A DNA stretch of 45,584 nucleotides from Aeromonas aquatica (GTDB taxonomy: Bacteria; Pseudomonadota; Gammaproteobacteria; Enterobacterales; Aeromonadaceae). The position numbers and the translations under genes were made by a program. The notes below the pieces were generated by a model that worked only from the letters and a program-made list of their open reading frames with translations, was not told where the DNA came from and did not search any database. The stretch covers positions 1-45,584 of the forward strand of contig NZ_JRGL01000124.1 of assembly GCF_000764655.1 (NCBI RefSeq). The letters are read 5' to 3'. Shown piece by piece: positions 9,149-16,981 of the stretch. Each line of letters starts with the position of its first letter. Positions within the stretch are counted from its first letter, which is position 1.

Positions 9149-11077
9149 TTACGCGGCCTGTTCGGCACCCAGCAGATCCAGGAACTCCTGGGGATCCGTG
9201 GTGCTGGCCAACCGGTCGATGAGACCGGGTTCATCCAGTGCATTGGTCAGTCGGGTTATTACCTGCATGTGTTCGTCGTTGCGGGCGGCGATGCCGATCA
9301 CCAGCCGCGCCACCTCGTCGGCGGCTTCGCCAAAGGCGACCCCGGCCGGGTACTGGCAGATGACGATGCCGGTCCGCTTCACGTGTTGCTTGGCGGCTAT
9401 GGTGCCGTGGGGCACGGCGATGGATTCGCCGAGGTAGGTGGAGACCAACTGCTCGCGTTCCAGCATGGCGTTGACGTAGTCGGGCGCCACGTAGCCCCGC
9501 TCGGCCAGCAGCGCGCCGGCGGCCAGGATGGCGGCCTCCTTGTTGTCGGCCTTGAGCCCCAGATGCACGTCCTGCAGGCTGAGGCTGAACACCTCGGCGG
9601 CCTGCGGCTCGTAGCTGTCATCGTTGGCCGCCACCAGCAGCTGCGGGTTGGCCAGATCGTCGTTGGCGGCGCTGGCCAGGCTCAGGTTTTGCACCAGCTC
9701 CTGATAGAGGGCGTTGTCGAGGAAGTTGGTCAGGGAGATGTGGTGGGCGTGCGGCGCATGACGACGAGCCCGCTCGGTCAAGTCCCGGTGGGTGATGACC
9801 CAGTCCACCTGATCGTCGAGCTGATCGATGGCGCGGTTGGTCACGCTGATGTCGAGCCCGGCGGCCTGCACCCGCTTGCGCAGCATGCCGGCCCCCATGG
9901 CGCTGGAGCCCATGCCCGCATCGCAGGCGACCACTATGTTGCGCACCGCCATCAGTTCGCCGCTCGGCTTCTTGGCCGCCGCGGTTTCGGGCTTGCCGCC
10001 CTTCATGGCCTTCATCTTGCGGGTGGCTTCACCCAGGGCGTCGGCTTCGTCCGCTTCCGGCTGCTGGGCACGGACGAACACGGCGGCGACCAGGAAGGAG
10101 ACCAGGGTAGAGCTGATGATGGAGAGCATGACCCCGATCAGGGAGGCCTTGGGCGTCATCAGCAGCACGGCGAAGATGGAGCCCGGTGAGGCGGGGGAGA
10201 CCAGACCCGCGTTGAACAGGGTCAGGGTGAAGACCCCGGTCATGCCACCGGCGATCACCGCCAGTATGAGGCGCGGGTTCATCAGCACGTAGGGGAAGTA
10301 GATCTCGTGGATGCCACCGAAGAAGTGAATGATGGAGGCACCGGCGGCGGACTGCTTGGCCGCGCCGCGACCGAACACCATGTAGGCCAGCAGCACCCCC
10401 AGACCCGGACCCGGATTCGCTTCGATCAGGAAAAAGATGGAGCGGCCCTGCTCGGTGGCCTGCTGGATCCCCAGCGGCGAGAAGATGCCGTGGTTGATGG
10501 CGTTGTTGAGGAACAGGATCTTGGCCGGCTCGACGAAGATCGAGGTGAGCGGCAGCATGTGGTTGTCCACCAGGAAGCCGACACCACCGGACAGCACGCC
10601 GGACAGCACCTTGACGAAGGGGCCGATCACGAAGAAGGCGAGGATGGCCAGCAACATGCCGATGATGCCGGCGGAGAAGTTGTTGACCAGCATCTCGAAG
10701 CCGCTCTTGACCCGGCCTTCCATCGCCTTGTCGAAGCGCTTGATGGCCCAGCCGCCGAGGGGGCCGACCATCATGGCACCCATGAACATCGGGATGTCGG
10801 TACCGACGATCACACCCATGGTGGTGATGGCGCCGACCACGCCGCCGCGTTCACCCCCGATCAGCTTGCCGCCGGTGTAGCCAATCAGCAGCGGCAGCAG
10901 ATAGGTGATCATGGGGCCGACCAGCTTGGCCAGCGTCTCGCTTGGCAGCCAGCCGGTGGGGATGAAGAGGGCGGTGATGAAGCCCCAGGCGATGAATGCG
11001 CCTATGTTGGGCATGACCATATTGGACAGGAAGCGTCCAAAATTCTGTATCTTGACCTTGGTATCCGGTGATAACAT
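9149..11077 (-). CDS. mtlA: PTS mannitol transporter subunit IICBA
   Basis: MtlA imports and phosphorylates mannitol. The 642-residue protein holds all three domains. The membrane IIC part (1 to about 340) includes [21 protein letters not shown] and the [10 protein letters not shown] motif at 254-263. The IIB domain carries the phospho-cysteine C385 in [13 protein letters not shown]. The IIA domain carries the phospho-histidine H557 in ESIAVPHGT. These correspond to C384 and H554 of E. coli MtlA. It is the first gene of mtlA-mtlD-mtlR, with a long upstream control region holding four CRP-type sites. Confidence 0.97.
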   Translation of the reverse strand: MLSPDTKVKIQNFGRFLSNMVMPNIGAFIAWGFITALFIPTGWLPSETLAKLVGPMITYLLPLLIGYTGGKLIGGERGGVVGAITTMGVIVGTDIPMFMGAMMVGPLGGWAIKRFDKAMEGRVKSGFEMLVNNFSAGIIGMLLAILAFFVIGPFVKVLSGVLSGGVGFLVDNHMLPLTSIFVEPAKILFLNNAINHGIFSPLGIQQATEQGRSIFFLIEANPGPGLGVLLAYMVFGRGAAKQSAAGASIIHFFGGIHEIYFPYVLMNPRLILAVIAGGMTGVFTLTLFNAGLVSPASPGSIFAVLLMTPKASLIGVMLSIISSTLVSFLVAAVFVRAQQPEADEADALGEATRKMKAMKGGKPETAAAKKPSGELMAVRNIVVACDAGMGSSAMGAGMLRKRVQAAGLDISVTNRAIDQLDDQVDWVITHRDLTERARRHAPHAHHISLTNFLDNALYQELVQNLSLASAANDDLANPQLLVAANDDSYEPQAAEVFSLSLQDVHLGLKADNKEAAILAAGALLAERGYVAPDYVNAMLEREQLVSTYLGESIAVPHGTIAAKQHVKRTGIVICQYPAGVAFGEAADEVARLVIGIAARNDEHMQVITRLTNALDEPGLIDRLASTTDPQEFLDLLGAEQAA

Positions 11078-11212
11078 GTCGGGACCCCGTTTTAAGCCTG
11101 TTGATTAAGAGTGGTAGTGGGAATGACGGGTTTTGCCGAACCCCCATCCCAGTCGTCTAAGCAACTTCAATCTACCAGCTCGCGATCGAATAAGGCTGAA
11201 AACGGGGCATCT

Positions 11213-11228
11213 TGTGATCTGTCTCTCA
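11213..11228. promoter_or_regulatory. Weak CRP-type site 1 upstream of mtlA
   Basis: TGTGA, six bases, TCTCA: one mismatch from TGTGA-N6-TCACA. It is the nearest of four such sites to mtlA (about 140 bp from the start codon). Confidence 0.4.
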
Positions 11229-11253
11229 ATTACCCCGACCTCCCCCCTCCCTT

Positions 11254-11275
11254 TCCAGTGATCAAGATCACAGTC
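11254..11275. promoter_or_regulatory. CRP-type site 2 upstream of mtlA
   Basis: GTGATC-AA-GATCAC is a perfect palindrome at 11258-11271 matching the core of the CRP consensus. It lies about 185 bp from the mtlA start codon. Confidence 0.7.
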
Positions 11276-11329
11276 ATGGGCTGTATTCTGGTTACATCTC
11301 GATCATTGCCGTCGGATTGGCCTTGTTTG

Positions 11330-11345
11330 TGTGACAGATGTCACC
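11330..11345. promoter_or_regulatory. CRP-type site 3 upstream of mtlA
   Basis: TGTGA-CAGATG-TCACC, one mismatch from the consensus half-site pair at the correct spacing. Confidence 0.65.
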
Positions 11346-11374
11346 ATTTGTTGTTTGCGCAAACAGAGTGTCAA

Positions 11375-11390
11375 TGTGATTCTCGTCACA
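11375..11390. promoter_or_regulatory. CRP-type site 4 upstream of mtlA
   Basis: TGTGA-TTCTCG-TCACA matches the CRP half-sites and spacing exactly. With three other sites it suggests strong cAMP-CRP control of the mannitol operon; E. coli mtl also has multiple CRP sites. Confidence 0.75.
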
Positions 11391-11551
11391 ATCTTGTTAT
11401 TTGTACTCAAACGGGGCAGTTCGTAGGTGGTGGATCCCGGGGGAGATGACGATGGATCGATCCTGGTTTGCCTCTGTTGACTAATGAATGATTAAGTTTT
11501 GTAACCCACTTTCAGTTTTCAACCCCCACATCACGGCCATGACAATCTCTA

Positions 11552-11591
<40 letters not shown>

Positions 11592-11670
11592 GTCCGCCAC
11601 GCCCAGATCCCGCTCGCCAAGCGGGTGCTATTCACCGATAGGGTGCCGTCGGTGTCGTGAGCCGGGCGTA

Positions 11671-11697
11671 AAAAAGCCCGCCGGGTGGCGGGCTTTT
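11671..11697. terminator. Terminator of rnb
   Basis: GCCCGCC, loop GGGT, GGCGGGC, with A-run and T-run flanks. It lies 23 bp beyond the leftward rnb stop codon and is usable in both directions. Confidence 0.88.
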
Positions 11698-11719
11698 GCA
11701 TCGAGCGAGTGTCTGCGAC

Positions 11720-13753
11720 TTACTCTGCCTTGGGTTCAGCCTCAGCTGGTGTCTCAACCGGTGCCTCGGCGCCGTCGGTGACCGGAGCTTCCGGCGCCGG
11801 GCCCGGCACCAGTGCCACCGCCGGCTTGGCGATGAGGGAGCGGGTCTCTTCCACCGCCTCGCTTAGCTTGACCTCGATGATCTGGCCCAGCTCATAGACC
11901 ACCTTGGTCTTGTCCAGATAGACGCGGCCGTTGTCCCAGTTGCACTCCAGCCTGTCCTTGTTGTCCAGGATGTGGCGAGCGGGCATGAACACCACGGCGC
12001 CGTTCTCCTGCAGACGGAGCTTGAGGCCGGCACGCATCACGTCGATGATCTCGGCGTTGAATACCTTGTCGGTGCCCGCATCGGCCATCAGGTAGCGGAC
12101 ATAGAGCCAGTCGCCGATGTCGCGCTCGACCCTGCGGTGCAGGCGGCGGCACTCGGTCAGGTGCTCGGTCAGTTCCTGGTTCGGGCGCTCGCCCGGGGTC
12201 TTGCCGGCGATGACGGCCTTGAGCAGGCGATGGTTGACCATGTCGCCGTATTTGCGGATAGGGGAAGTCCAGGTCGCATAGGCATCCAGCCCCAGACCGT
12301 AGTGGGCACCCGGCTCGGCGGACATCAGCGCATAGCTCTGGAAGCGGCGGATCTTGCCGTCCAGCCAACGGGTATCCTGGCTGTCGATCCAGCGGCGCAG
12401 GGCGCAGAAGCCTGAGAGACTCGCGATCTCTTCCTTCTCGAACGGGGCCTCGGCACTCTTGAGCAGCTCGATGGCGCCGTCGAGGGACTCCTCGTCGAAG
12501 CCGGTGTGGACGTTGAAGATGCCGTAGCCGACCTGCTTGCCGAGCACGCGGCCGGCGCAGATGTTGGCGGCGATCATCGACTCCTCGATCATCCGGTTGG
12601 CGATGCGGCGCGGCTCCACGTGGATGGCCAGCACGGCGCCGTTCTCACCCAGCTCGAAGTCGTAATCGGGGCGGTCCGGGAACACCAGGGCATGCTTGGT
12701 GCGCCACTTGATGCGCGCCTCCGTCATGGCTTTCATCAGTGGCAGCTGGGTCAGGACGCCAGCATCTATGTCCAGCGCCTTGCCGTGCTCGGCCCAGTCG
12801 GAGACCTCGTCATAGTTGAGGCGGGCATGGGAGAGGATGCGGGCGGCGAAGAACTCGGTCTCCTCCAGCAGCAGGCCGTCTTCGGCGACAGCCAAGCGAG
12901 CGCACAGGGTGTTGCGTTCCTCGCCTTCTTTCAGAGAGCAGAGCTCGTCTGAGAGAGTGCGCGGGATCATCGGCACGTTGCGGCCCGGCATGTAGACGGT
13001 GAAGGCGCGCTGGGCGGCTTCCTTGTCCAGCTCGCTGCCTTCGGCCACGTAGGCGGTCGGATCGGCGATGGCGACCAGCAGCTCCCAGCCGTTGTCCAGC
13101 TTGCGGATGGACAGGGCATCATCCATGTCCTTGGTCTTGGCGCCGTCGATGGTGAAGAAAGGCACCTGGGTCAGATCGCGACGGGGCAGCTCTTCCTCTT
13201 CGATGACGTTCCACTCGGGCAGGTCCGCCGGCTCGATCTGGGCCAGGTTGTGGCGTGCCAGCACCACCCACCAGGGCACGTTGTGGTCGTCCTTGTCGGC
13301 AATGAGCTGGGTGATCTCGGCGGAGAAGTTGCCGTCCACCAGGGCGTGACGCTTGAGGGTCGCCACCACCCAGTCCCCTTCCTTGAAAGACTTCTCGTCC
13401 AGACCCTTCTTGGCGCGGGCCTTGATGGCGTCCTTGATGAGGGGGTGATCCGGCACCACGTTGAGGCGGTCGCGGAACATCTTCACGCGGCCGACGAAGC
13501 GGACCACGGCCTGCTCCAGCAGGGCATCCGGCTCGGCCACTTCCTTCTCTTTCTCGGTACGGATCAGGGCGCTCACCCGGTCACCGTGCATCACCTTCTT
13601 CATGTAGGGAGGCGGCACGAAATAGCTGGTCTTCTCATCGACCTCCAGGAAGCCGAAGCCCCGATCGGAGGCGCGGATCACACCCTCTTTCTTGGGGATG
13701 TTCTCGCGGATTTGTTGCTTGAGCTGGGCCAGCAGGGGATTGTCTTGGAACAT
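11720..13753 (-). CDS. rnb: Exoribonuclease II
   Basis: RNase II degrades single-stranded RNA from 3' to 5'. The 677-residue protein has N-terminal cold-shock domains (GVIRASDRGFGFLEVDEKTSYFVPPP), the catalytic RNB domain with the Mg2+-binding aspartates in TIDGAKTKDMDDA (D203, D209, D211, D212), the block ATWTSPIRKYGDMVNHRLLKA, and a C-terminal S1 domain. It is about 33 residues longer than E. coli RNase II (644) because of an Ala/Pro/Glu-rich tail ending EAEPKAE. I start at the ATG at 13753, matching E. coli MFQDNPLLAQLKQQ; the frame extends to 13798 without similarity. Confidence 0.96.
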   Translation of the reverse strand: MFQDNPLLAQLKQQIRENIPKKEGVIRASDRGFGFLEVDEKTSYFVPPPYMKKVMHGDRVSALIRTEKEKEVAEPDALLEQAVVRFVGRVKMFRDRLNVVPDHPLIKDAIKARAKKGLDEKSFKEGDWVVATLKRHALVDGNFSAEITQLIADKDDHNVPWWVVLARHNLAQIEPADLPEWNVIEEEELPRRDLTQVPFFTIDGAKTKDMDDALSIRKLDNGWELLVAIADPTAYVAEGSELDKEAAQRAFTVYMPGRNVPMIPRTLSDELCSLKEGEERNTLCARLAVAEDGLLLEETEFFAARILSHARLNYDEVSDWAEHGKALDIDAGVLTQLPLMKAMTEARIKWRTKHALVFPDRPDYDFELGENGAVLAIHVEPRRIANRMIEESMIAANICAGRVLGKQVGYGIFNVHTGFDEESLDGAIELLKSAEAPFEKEEIASLSGFCALRRWIDSQDTRWLDGKIRRFQSYALMSAEPGAHYGLGLDAYATWTSPIRKYGDMVNHRLLKAVIAGKTPGERPNQELTEHLTECRRLHRRVERDIGDWLYVRYLMADAGTDKVFNAEIIDVMRAGLKLRLQENGAVVFMPARHILDNKDRLECNWDNGRVYLDKTKVVYELGQIIEVKLSEAVEETRSLIAKPAVALVPGPAPEAPVTDGAEAPVETPAEAEPKAE

Positions 13754-13839
13754 AAGTGAGGAACCTGAGTGGAGACCTGATGAAGAATCGCCCAGCACTA
13801 TACGTTTTTACCCCTCCAAAGCCAAGGTGAATGGCCCCC

Positions 13840-14739
13840 TCAGCGGGGTTGCAATGCCCGGCGCCCTTGCTGGATCAGGCGCGAGGAGATCTGCTTGTGC
13901 AGCCCCCGCTCCAGCACCCAGCGGTGCCAGTAGAGGCGCTCGACCAGGTGATTGTCCGGGCAGAGATCGAGCAGTAGCCCCTGGGCCAGCTGCTGGCGGA
14001 TCTGCAGCTCGGGGATGAGGCAATAGGCCAGCCCCTGCTCGGCCATGGCGACGAAGGCCTCGGACGAGCGCACCGTGTGGCAGGGATAGCCACCGGGGGC
14101 CAGCCCGAAGTGGCGGGCCATGAAGCTGACGTGCATGTCGTCCCGCTGATCGAAGGCCACCGCCGGCGCCTTGGCCAGCGCCGCCGCATTGAGCCCCTGG
14201 GGAAAGTGGCGGGTGACGAAGGCGGGGCTGGCGGTGAGCAGGTAGTGCATCTCGCCGAGCTCGTCGACGCAGCAGCCGGCCAGCGGCTGGGGCTGGAGGC
14301 TGATGGCGCCGAACGCCTGCCCCTCGCGCACCTTGTCGAGGGTGCGGCTCTCGTCATCTACCAGCAGGTTCAGCTCGATGGGGTGCTGTTCCAGCAGGGG
14401 GGCCAGGGCGGGCAGGAACCAGGTCGCCAGGCTGTCGGCGTTGATGGCGATGCTGACCCGCACCGGCAGCTGTGGCGCCTCGGGGGAGAGTTCGCCGGCC
14501 AATTCCAGCTCGAGCTGGCGCACCTGGCGATAGTGGGCCAGTAGCTTCTGGCCGAGCTCGGTGGCCCGTAGCGGCTGGCTGCGAATGATCAGCGGCTCGG
14601 CAAATTGCTGCTCCAGCTGCTTGATGCGCTGGGAGATGGCGGACTGGGTGAGGTGCAGACGCTGGGCGGCCCGCTCGAAGTTTTGCTCCTGCATAACCGC
14701 ATCCAGCGCGAGCAGCAGCTTGTAGTCCAGGGCTTTCAT
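13840..14739 (-). CDS. argP: LysR-type regulator ArgP (IciA)
   Basis: The 299-residue protein has an N-terminal LysR winged helix-turn-helix (FERAAQRLHLTQSAISQRIKQLE, residues 20-42) and an effector-binding domain with the ArgP-like blocks INADSLATWFLPALAPLL, AFDQRDDMH and SSEAFVAMAEQGLAYCLIP. In E. coli ArgP senses arginine and lysine and activates the exporter gene argO; it was first described as the replication inhibitor IciA. An iciA homologue downstream of ahyI has been reported in Aeromonas, matching this layout. Here argO lies on the other side of the quorum-sensing pair. Confidence 0.93.
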   Translation of the reverse strand: MKALDYKLLLALDAVMQEQNFERAAQRLHLTQSAISQRIKQLEQQFAEPLIIRSQPLRATELGQKLLAHYRQVRQLELELAGELSPEAPQLPVRVSIAINADSLATWFLPALAPLLEQHPIELNLLVDDESRTLDKVREGQAFGAISLQPQPLAGCCVDELGEMHYLLTASPAFVTRHFPQGLNAAALAKAPAVAFDQRDDMHVSFMARHFGLAPGGYPCHTVRSSEAFVAMAEQGLAYCLIPELQIRQQLAQGLLLDLCPDNHLVERLYWHRWVLERGLHKQISSRLIQQGRRALQPR

Positions 14740-14852
14740 CAGTATTCCTTATCAATCTGGTGATTCAAGAAAATATGCTACTGAATCCAGGGGCTGGCAA
14801 CAAGGCCGGGCAGGGCACAGGGGCGGTGCTGGCTGCCGGGGTGAGGGGGTCG

Positions 14853-14870
14853 GTCACTGTGATAAGTGAC
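14853..14870. promoter_or_regulatory. Inverted repeat between argP and the candidate sRNA
   Basis: GTCACT-GTGATA-AGTGAC is a 6-bp inverted repeat with a 6-bp centre, and ACTGT...ACAGT overlaps it. It lies 114 bp upstream of the argP start codon and just upstream of the -35-like element of the rightward sRNA, so it could be an operator for either. Confidence 0.35.
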
Positions 14871-14872
14871 AG

Positions 14873-14901
14873 TAGCCATGAAATGAGATTCATTGGATAC
14901 T
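14873..14901 (+). promoter_or_regulatory. Candidate promoter of small RNA
   Basis: A -35-like TAGCCA (14873-14878) and a -10-like GATACT (14896-14901) are 17 bp apart, each 4/6 to consensus. The inverted repeat AATGAG-N12-CTCATT (14882-14905) covers the -10 region, and its left part AATGAGATTCATT partly resembles a Fur box, so a repressor could act here. Confidence 0.4.
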
Positions 14902-14906
14902 CATTC

Positions 14907-14980
14907 GGTCCGTTTTTGCATGGGGTGGAAACGGGCCATAGCGAGAGTTTTGGTCCCGGGCAGCGTCCCGGGATTTTTTT
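14907..14980 (+). ncRNA. Candidate 74-nt intergenic small RNA
   Basis: A structured RNA is predicted with no gene to own its terminator. A 9-bp 5' stem pairs GGTCCGTTT (14907-14915) with AAACGGGCC (14929-14937, one G-U pair). A single-stranded linker of about 16 nt follows (AUAGCGAGAGUUUUGG). Then comes a CCCGGG/CCCGGG stem with a 6-nt loop and seven T (14974-14980), a standard rho-independent terminator that also provides an Hfq-type U tail. No coding gene precedes it on this strand: argP points away and ahyI is on the opposite strand. I do not recognise it as a named sRNA. Expression is inferred only. Confidence 0.5.
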
Positions 14981-15022
14981 ATGGGGGTGAAGCCGGAGAG
15001 TATCGCTCGCCCGCCGGCCGAT

Positions 15023-15167
15023 GTATGGGGTGAGTGCCAGAGGTCAGCGCTCACTTTGCCAGCTGGTGTATGGGGTGAGTGCCAGAGATCAGCGCTCACT
15101 TTGCTGGCTGATGTATGGGGTGAGTGCCAGAGAGCGGCGCTCACTTTGCCAGCCGGTGTATGGGGCC
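15023..15167. repeat. Three tandem 45-bp repeats with internal hairpins beyond ahyI
   Basis: Units start at 15023, 15068 and 15113, with a truncated fourth at 15158 just past the ahyI stop codon. Each has GTGAGTGC and GCGCTCAC arms (8-bp stem with one G-T pair, 9-nt loop) at 15030-15054, 15075-15099 and 15120-15144. All would lie in the ahyI 3' untranslated RNA. Confidence 0.92.
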
Positions 15168-15171
15168 AGAG

Positions 15172-15798
15172 TTAGAGAGTGGCGAGCGTCTCGCCGGCAG
15201 GCGCATAGCACTCGCGCAGGGGCCGGTTGATGGCGCGCTCGAAGCGCTCGTCCAGCAGGAAGCGGATGCCGACCCCGCGCACGGCCCCCAGATCCACCGC
15301 CTGGCGGTGGCCGAGCCGCTCGATGGGCAGGCCAAGGCGGCGGAAGATGCGCTCCACCGGCAGGCTGACCACGGCGACCAGCTCCCGGATCCCCTGCTCC
15401 CTGGCGAAGGCATAGACCTCGCGGAAGATGACGCAGGTCAACTCGCTGATGCCGTTGTCGAGCCTGGGGGCCCGGTCGGCGTCGATGGCGAGGCGGGTCA
15501 GCTCCCAGACGTCGGCGCTGCGCGGCGCCAGTTCGCCCGCGAGGGCGCTGGGGAAGATGCTGGGCAGCATGTAGTCCTGAGCGCAACTGAGCAGCCGGAT
15601 ACAGCCGCACAGGCCCTGCTCATCCTCAACCAATACCCAGTGGGTATCCGGCTTGTCGAAGCTGTCCCGCTCCAGACCCCGATGAGATTCCACATCCCAG
15701 CCGAGCCGATCGGAGAAGACGCGCTTGCGAAAACGATAAAGCTCGTTTTCGACTTCCCATTTGGGGTGTTCTTTCAATTTTCCTTTGAAAACAAGCAT
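15172..15798 (-). CDS. ahyI: N-acyl-homoserine lactone synthase AhyI (LuxI family)
   Basis: AhyI makes the acyl-homoserine lactone signal (mainly C4-HSL in Aeromonas) from S-adenosylmethionine and acyl-ACP. The 208-residue protein has the invariant LuxI residues: R24, F28, W34, D45, D48, R68, and E99/R102 in the block VWELTRLAID. It has the length and sequence character of Aeromonas AhyI/AsaI. The ATG at 15798 has GGAGAG six bases upstream. It is divergent from ahyR with 63 bp between start codons, and its 3' flank carries three hairpin repeats. It could equally be named asaI in A. salmonicida. Confidence 0.95.
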   Translation of the reverse strand: MLVFKGKLKEHPKWEVENELYRFRKRVFSDRLGWDVESHRGLERDSFDKPDTHWVLVEDEQGLCGCIRLLSCAQDYMLPSIFPSALAGELAPRSADVWELTRLAIDADRAPRLDNGISELTCVIFREVYAFAREQGIRELVAVVSLPVERIFRRLGLPIERLGHRQAVDLGAVRGVGIRFLLDERFERAINRPLRECYAPAGETLATL

Positions 15799-15827
15799 TC
15801 ATGTCTCTCCATTTCATGGTTCGGCGC

Positions 15828-15833
15828 TATAAT
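15828..15833 (+). promoter_or_regulatory. Consensus -10 element for ahyR
   Basis: A perfect TATAAT lies 28 bp upstream of the ahyR start codon. No good -35 is visible at 16-18 bp, which suggests an activator-dependent promoter. Confidence 0.5.
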
Positions 15834-15845
15834 CCAAGGCCTTGG
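15834..15845. promoter_or_regulatory. Palindrome in the ahyI-ahyR intergenic region, candidate AhyR site
   Basis: CCAAGGCCTTGG is a perfect 12-bp dyad in the 63-bp divergent region, directly after the ahyR -10. It is the only strong palindrome there and so the best candidate operator. Its centre is only about 41 bp from the ahyI start codon, too close for the usual -42.5 activator position on a transcript that includes the ahyI ribosome site. Confidence 0.45.
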
Positions 15846-15861
15846 CCAGGGGGGCTAGCCT

Positions 15862-16644
15862 ATGACACGCGACCAACTGCTTGAGTATCTGGAACATTTC
15901 ACGCTGGTGACCGATGGGGACCGGCTGGCCGAGTTGATCGGCCGTTTCACTCTGGGGATGGGCTACGACTACTACCGTTTTGCGCTCATCCTGCCCATGT
16001 CGATGCAAAGGCCCAAGGTGGTGTTGTTCAATCAGTGCCCGGATTCCTGGGTGCAGGCCTACACGGTGAACAACATGCTGGCCTGCGATCCCATCATCCA
16101 GCTCGCCCGCCGGCAGACCCTGCCCATCTACTGGAATCAACTGGACGAAAAGGCGCGCTTCCTGCAAGAGGGCAGCATGGACGTGATGGGGCTGGCGGCG
16201 GAGTTCGGGCTGCGCAACGGCATCTCCTTCCCGCTGCACGGGGCGGCGGGGGAGAACGGCATACTGTCGTTTATCACCGCCGAGCGGGCTTCGAGCGATC
16301 TGCTGCTGGCGTCCTCGCCCATCCTCTCCTGGATGTCCAACTACATCTTCGAGGCGGCGATCCGGATCGTGCGGCTCAGCCTGCGGGAAGACGATCCGCA
16401 AGAGGCCCTGACCGATCGGGAGACCGAGTGCCTGTTCTGGGCCAGCGAGGGGAAGACCTCGAGCGAGATCGCCTGCATCCTCGGGATCACGGAACGCACC
16501 GTGAACTACCACCTCAATCAGGTGACCCGCAAGACGGGCTCCATGAACCGCTATCAGGCCGTCGCCAAGGGGGTGAGCAGCGGCATTCTGATCCCGAATC
16601 TGGAGCAGGTGGTGGTCACCAATTTCCCCAAGCTGTGGCAATGA
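15862..16644 (+). CDS. ahyR: LuxR-family quorum-sensing regulator AhyR
   Basis: The 260-residue protein binds the acyl-homoserine lactone made by AhyI and controls transcription. The N-terminal ligand domain shows the conserved W63, Y67, D76, P77 and W91 and the FGLRNGISFPLHG block (115-127). The C-terminal GerE-type helix-turn-helix covers about 183-245 (LTDRETECLFWASEGKTSSEI, then ITERTVNYHL). In Aeromonas AhyR/AsaR regulates exoproteases, biofilm and other density-dependent traits. The ribosome site is weak (GGGGGC). The next gene rightward is argO. Confidence 0.95.
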   Translation: MTRDQLLEYLEHFTLVTDGDRLAELIGRFTLGMGYDYYRFALILPMSMQRPKVVLFNQCPDSWVQAYTVNNMLACDPIIQLARRQTLPIYWNQLDEKARFLQEGSMDVMGLAAEFGLRNGISFPLHGAAGENGILSFITAERASSDLLLASSPILSWMSNYIFEAAIRIVRLSLREDDPQEALTDRETECLFWASEGKTSSEIACILGITERTVNYHLNQVTRKTGSMNRYQAVAKGVSSGILIPNLEQVVVTNFPKLWQ

Positions 16645-16981
16645 TCCTCGCCGGCTGAGCGACGACCCGCGGTGACCAGCCGTGGTCAGCTTCCACCTTT
16701 CCATGCCGCCGCCGCGTTCTCTGGGTGGCCGCGTCATGGTCGCTCAGTCGGCTGGCTCATCCTCGGGCCACTCCTGCCCGCGTTGACGTAATCACTCTAC
16801 CGATTCTCGGGGCGGGAGGAGGGCCTCACAATTGTCAGATCCTGCAATTGACAGCCCGCCATAAAGAGCGTCAGGGCTCTCATCATCAGATTTTTGAATG
16901 CATCAGAAAATTAATGAATTTCTCTGATTGCTTTGCCTCCCTTATAGTGCCGTCCATCATCGACACAGGGACGTTTTTTCC
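16645..16981 (+). promoter_or_regulatory. argO control region
   Basis: This 337-bp gap holds no gene. A hairpin TGACCA-GCCG-TGGTCA (16673-16688) follows ahyR but lacks a U-run. A -10-like TATAGT lies at 16943-16948 without a good -35, in an AT-richer stretch, as expected if ArgP must activate argO. Two CAATTG copies within TGTCA/TGACA arms lie near 16829-16852. Confidence 0.4.

Noticed and set aside
15012..15167. CRISPR array
   Set aside because: The repeats are contiguous 45-bp units without unique spacers, and no cas genes are near.
14981..15230. Short repeat ORFs in both strands over the 45-bp units
   Set aside because: Any 45-bp repeat gives in-frame peptide repeats; no ribosome site or conserved protein supports translation.
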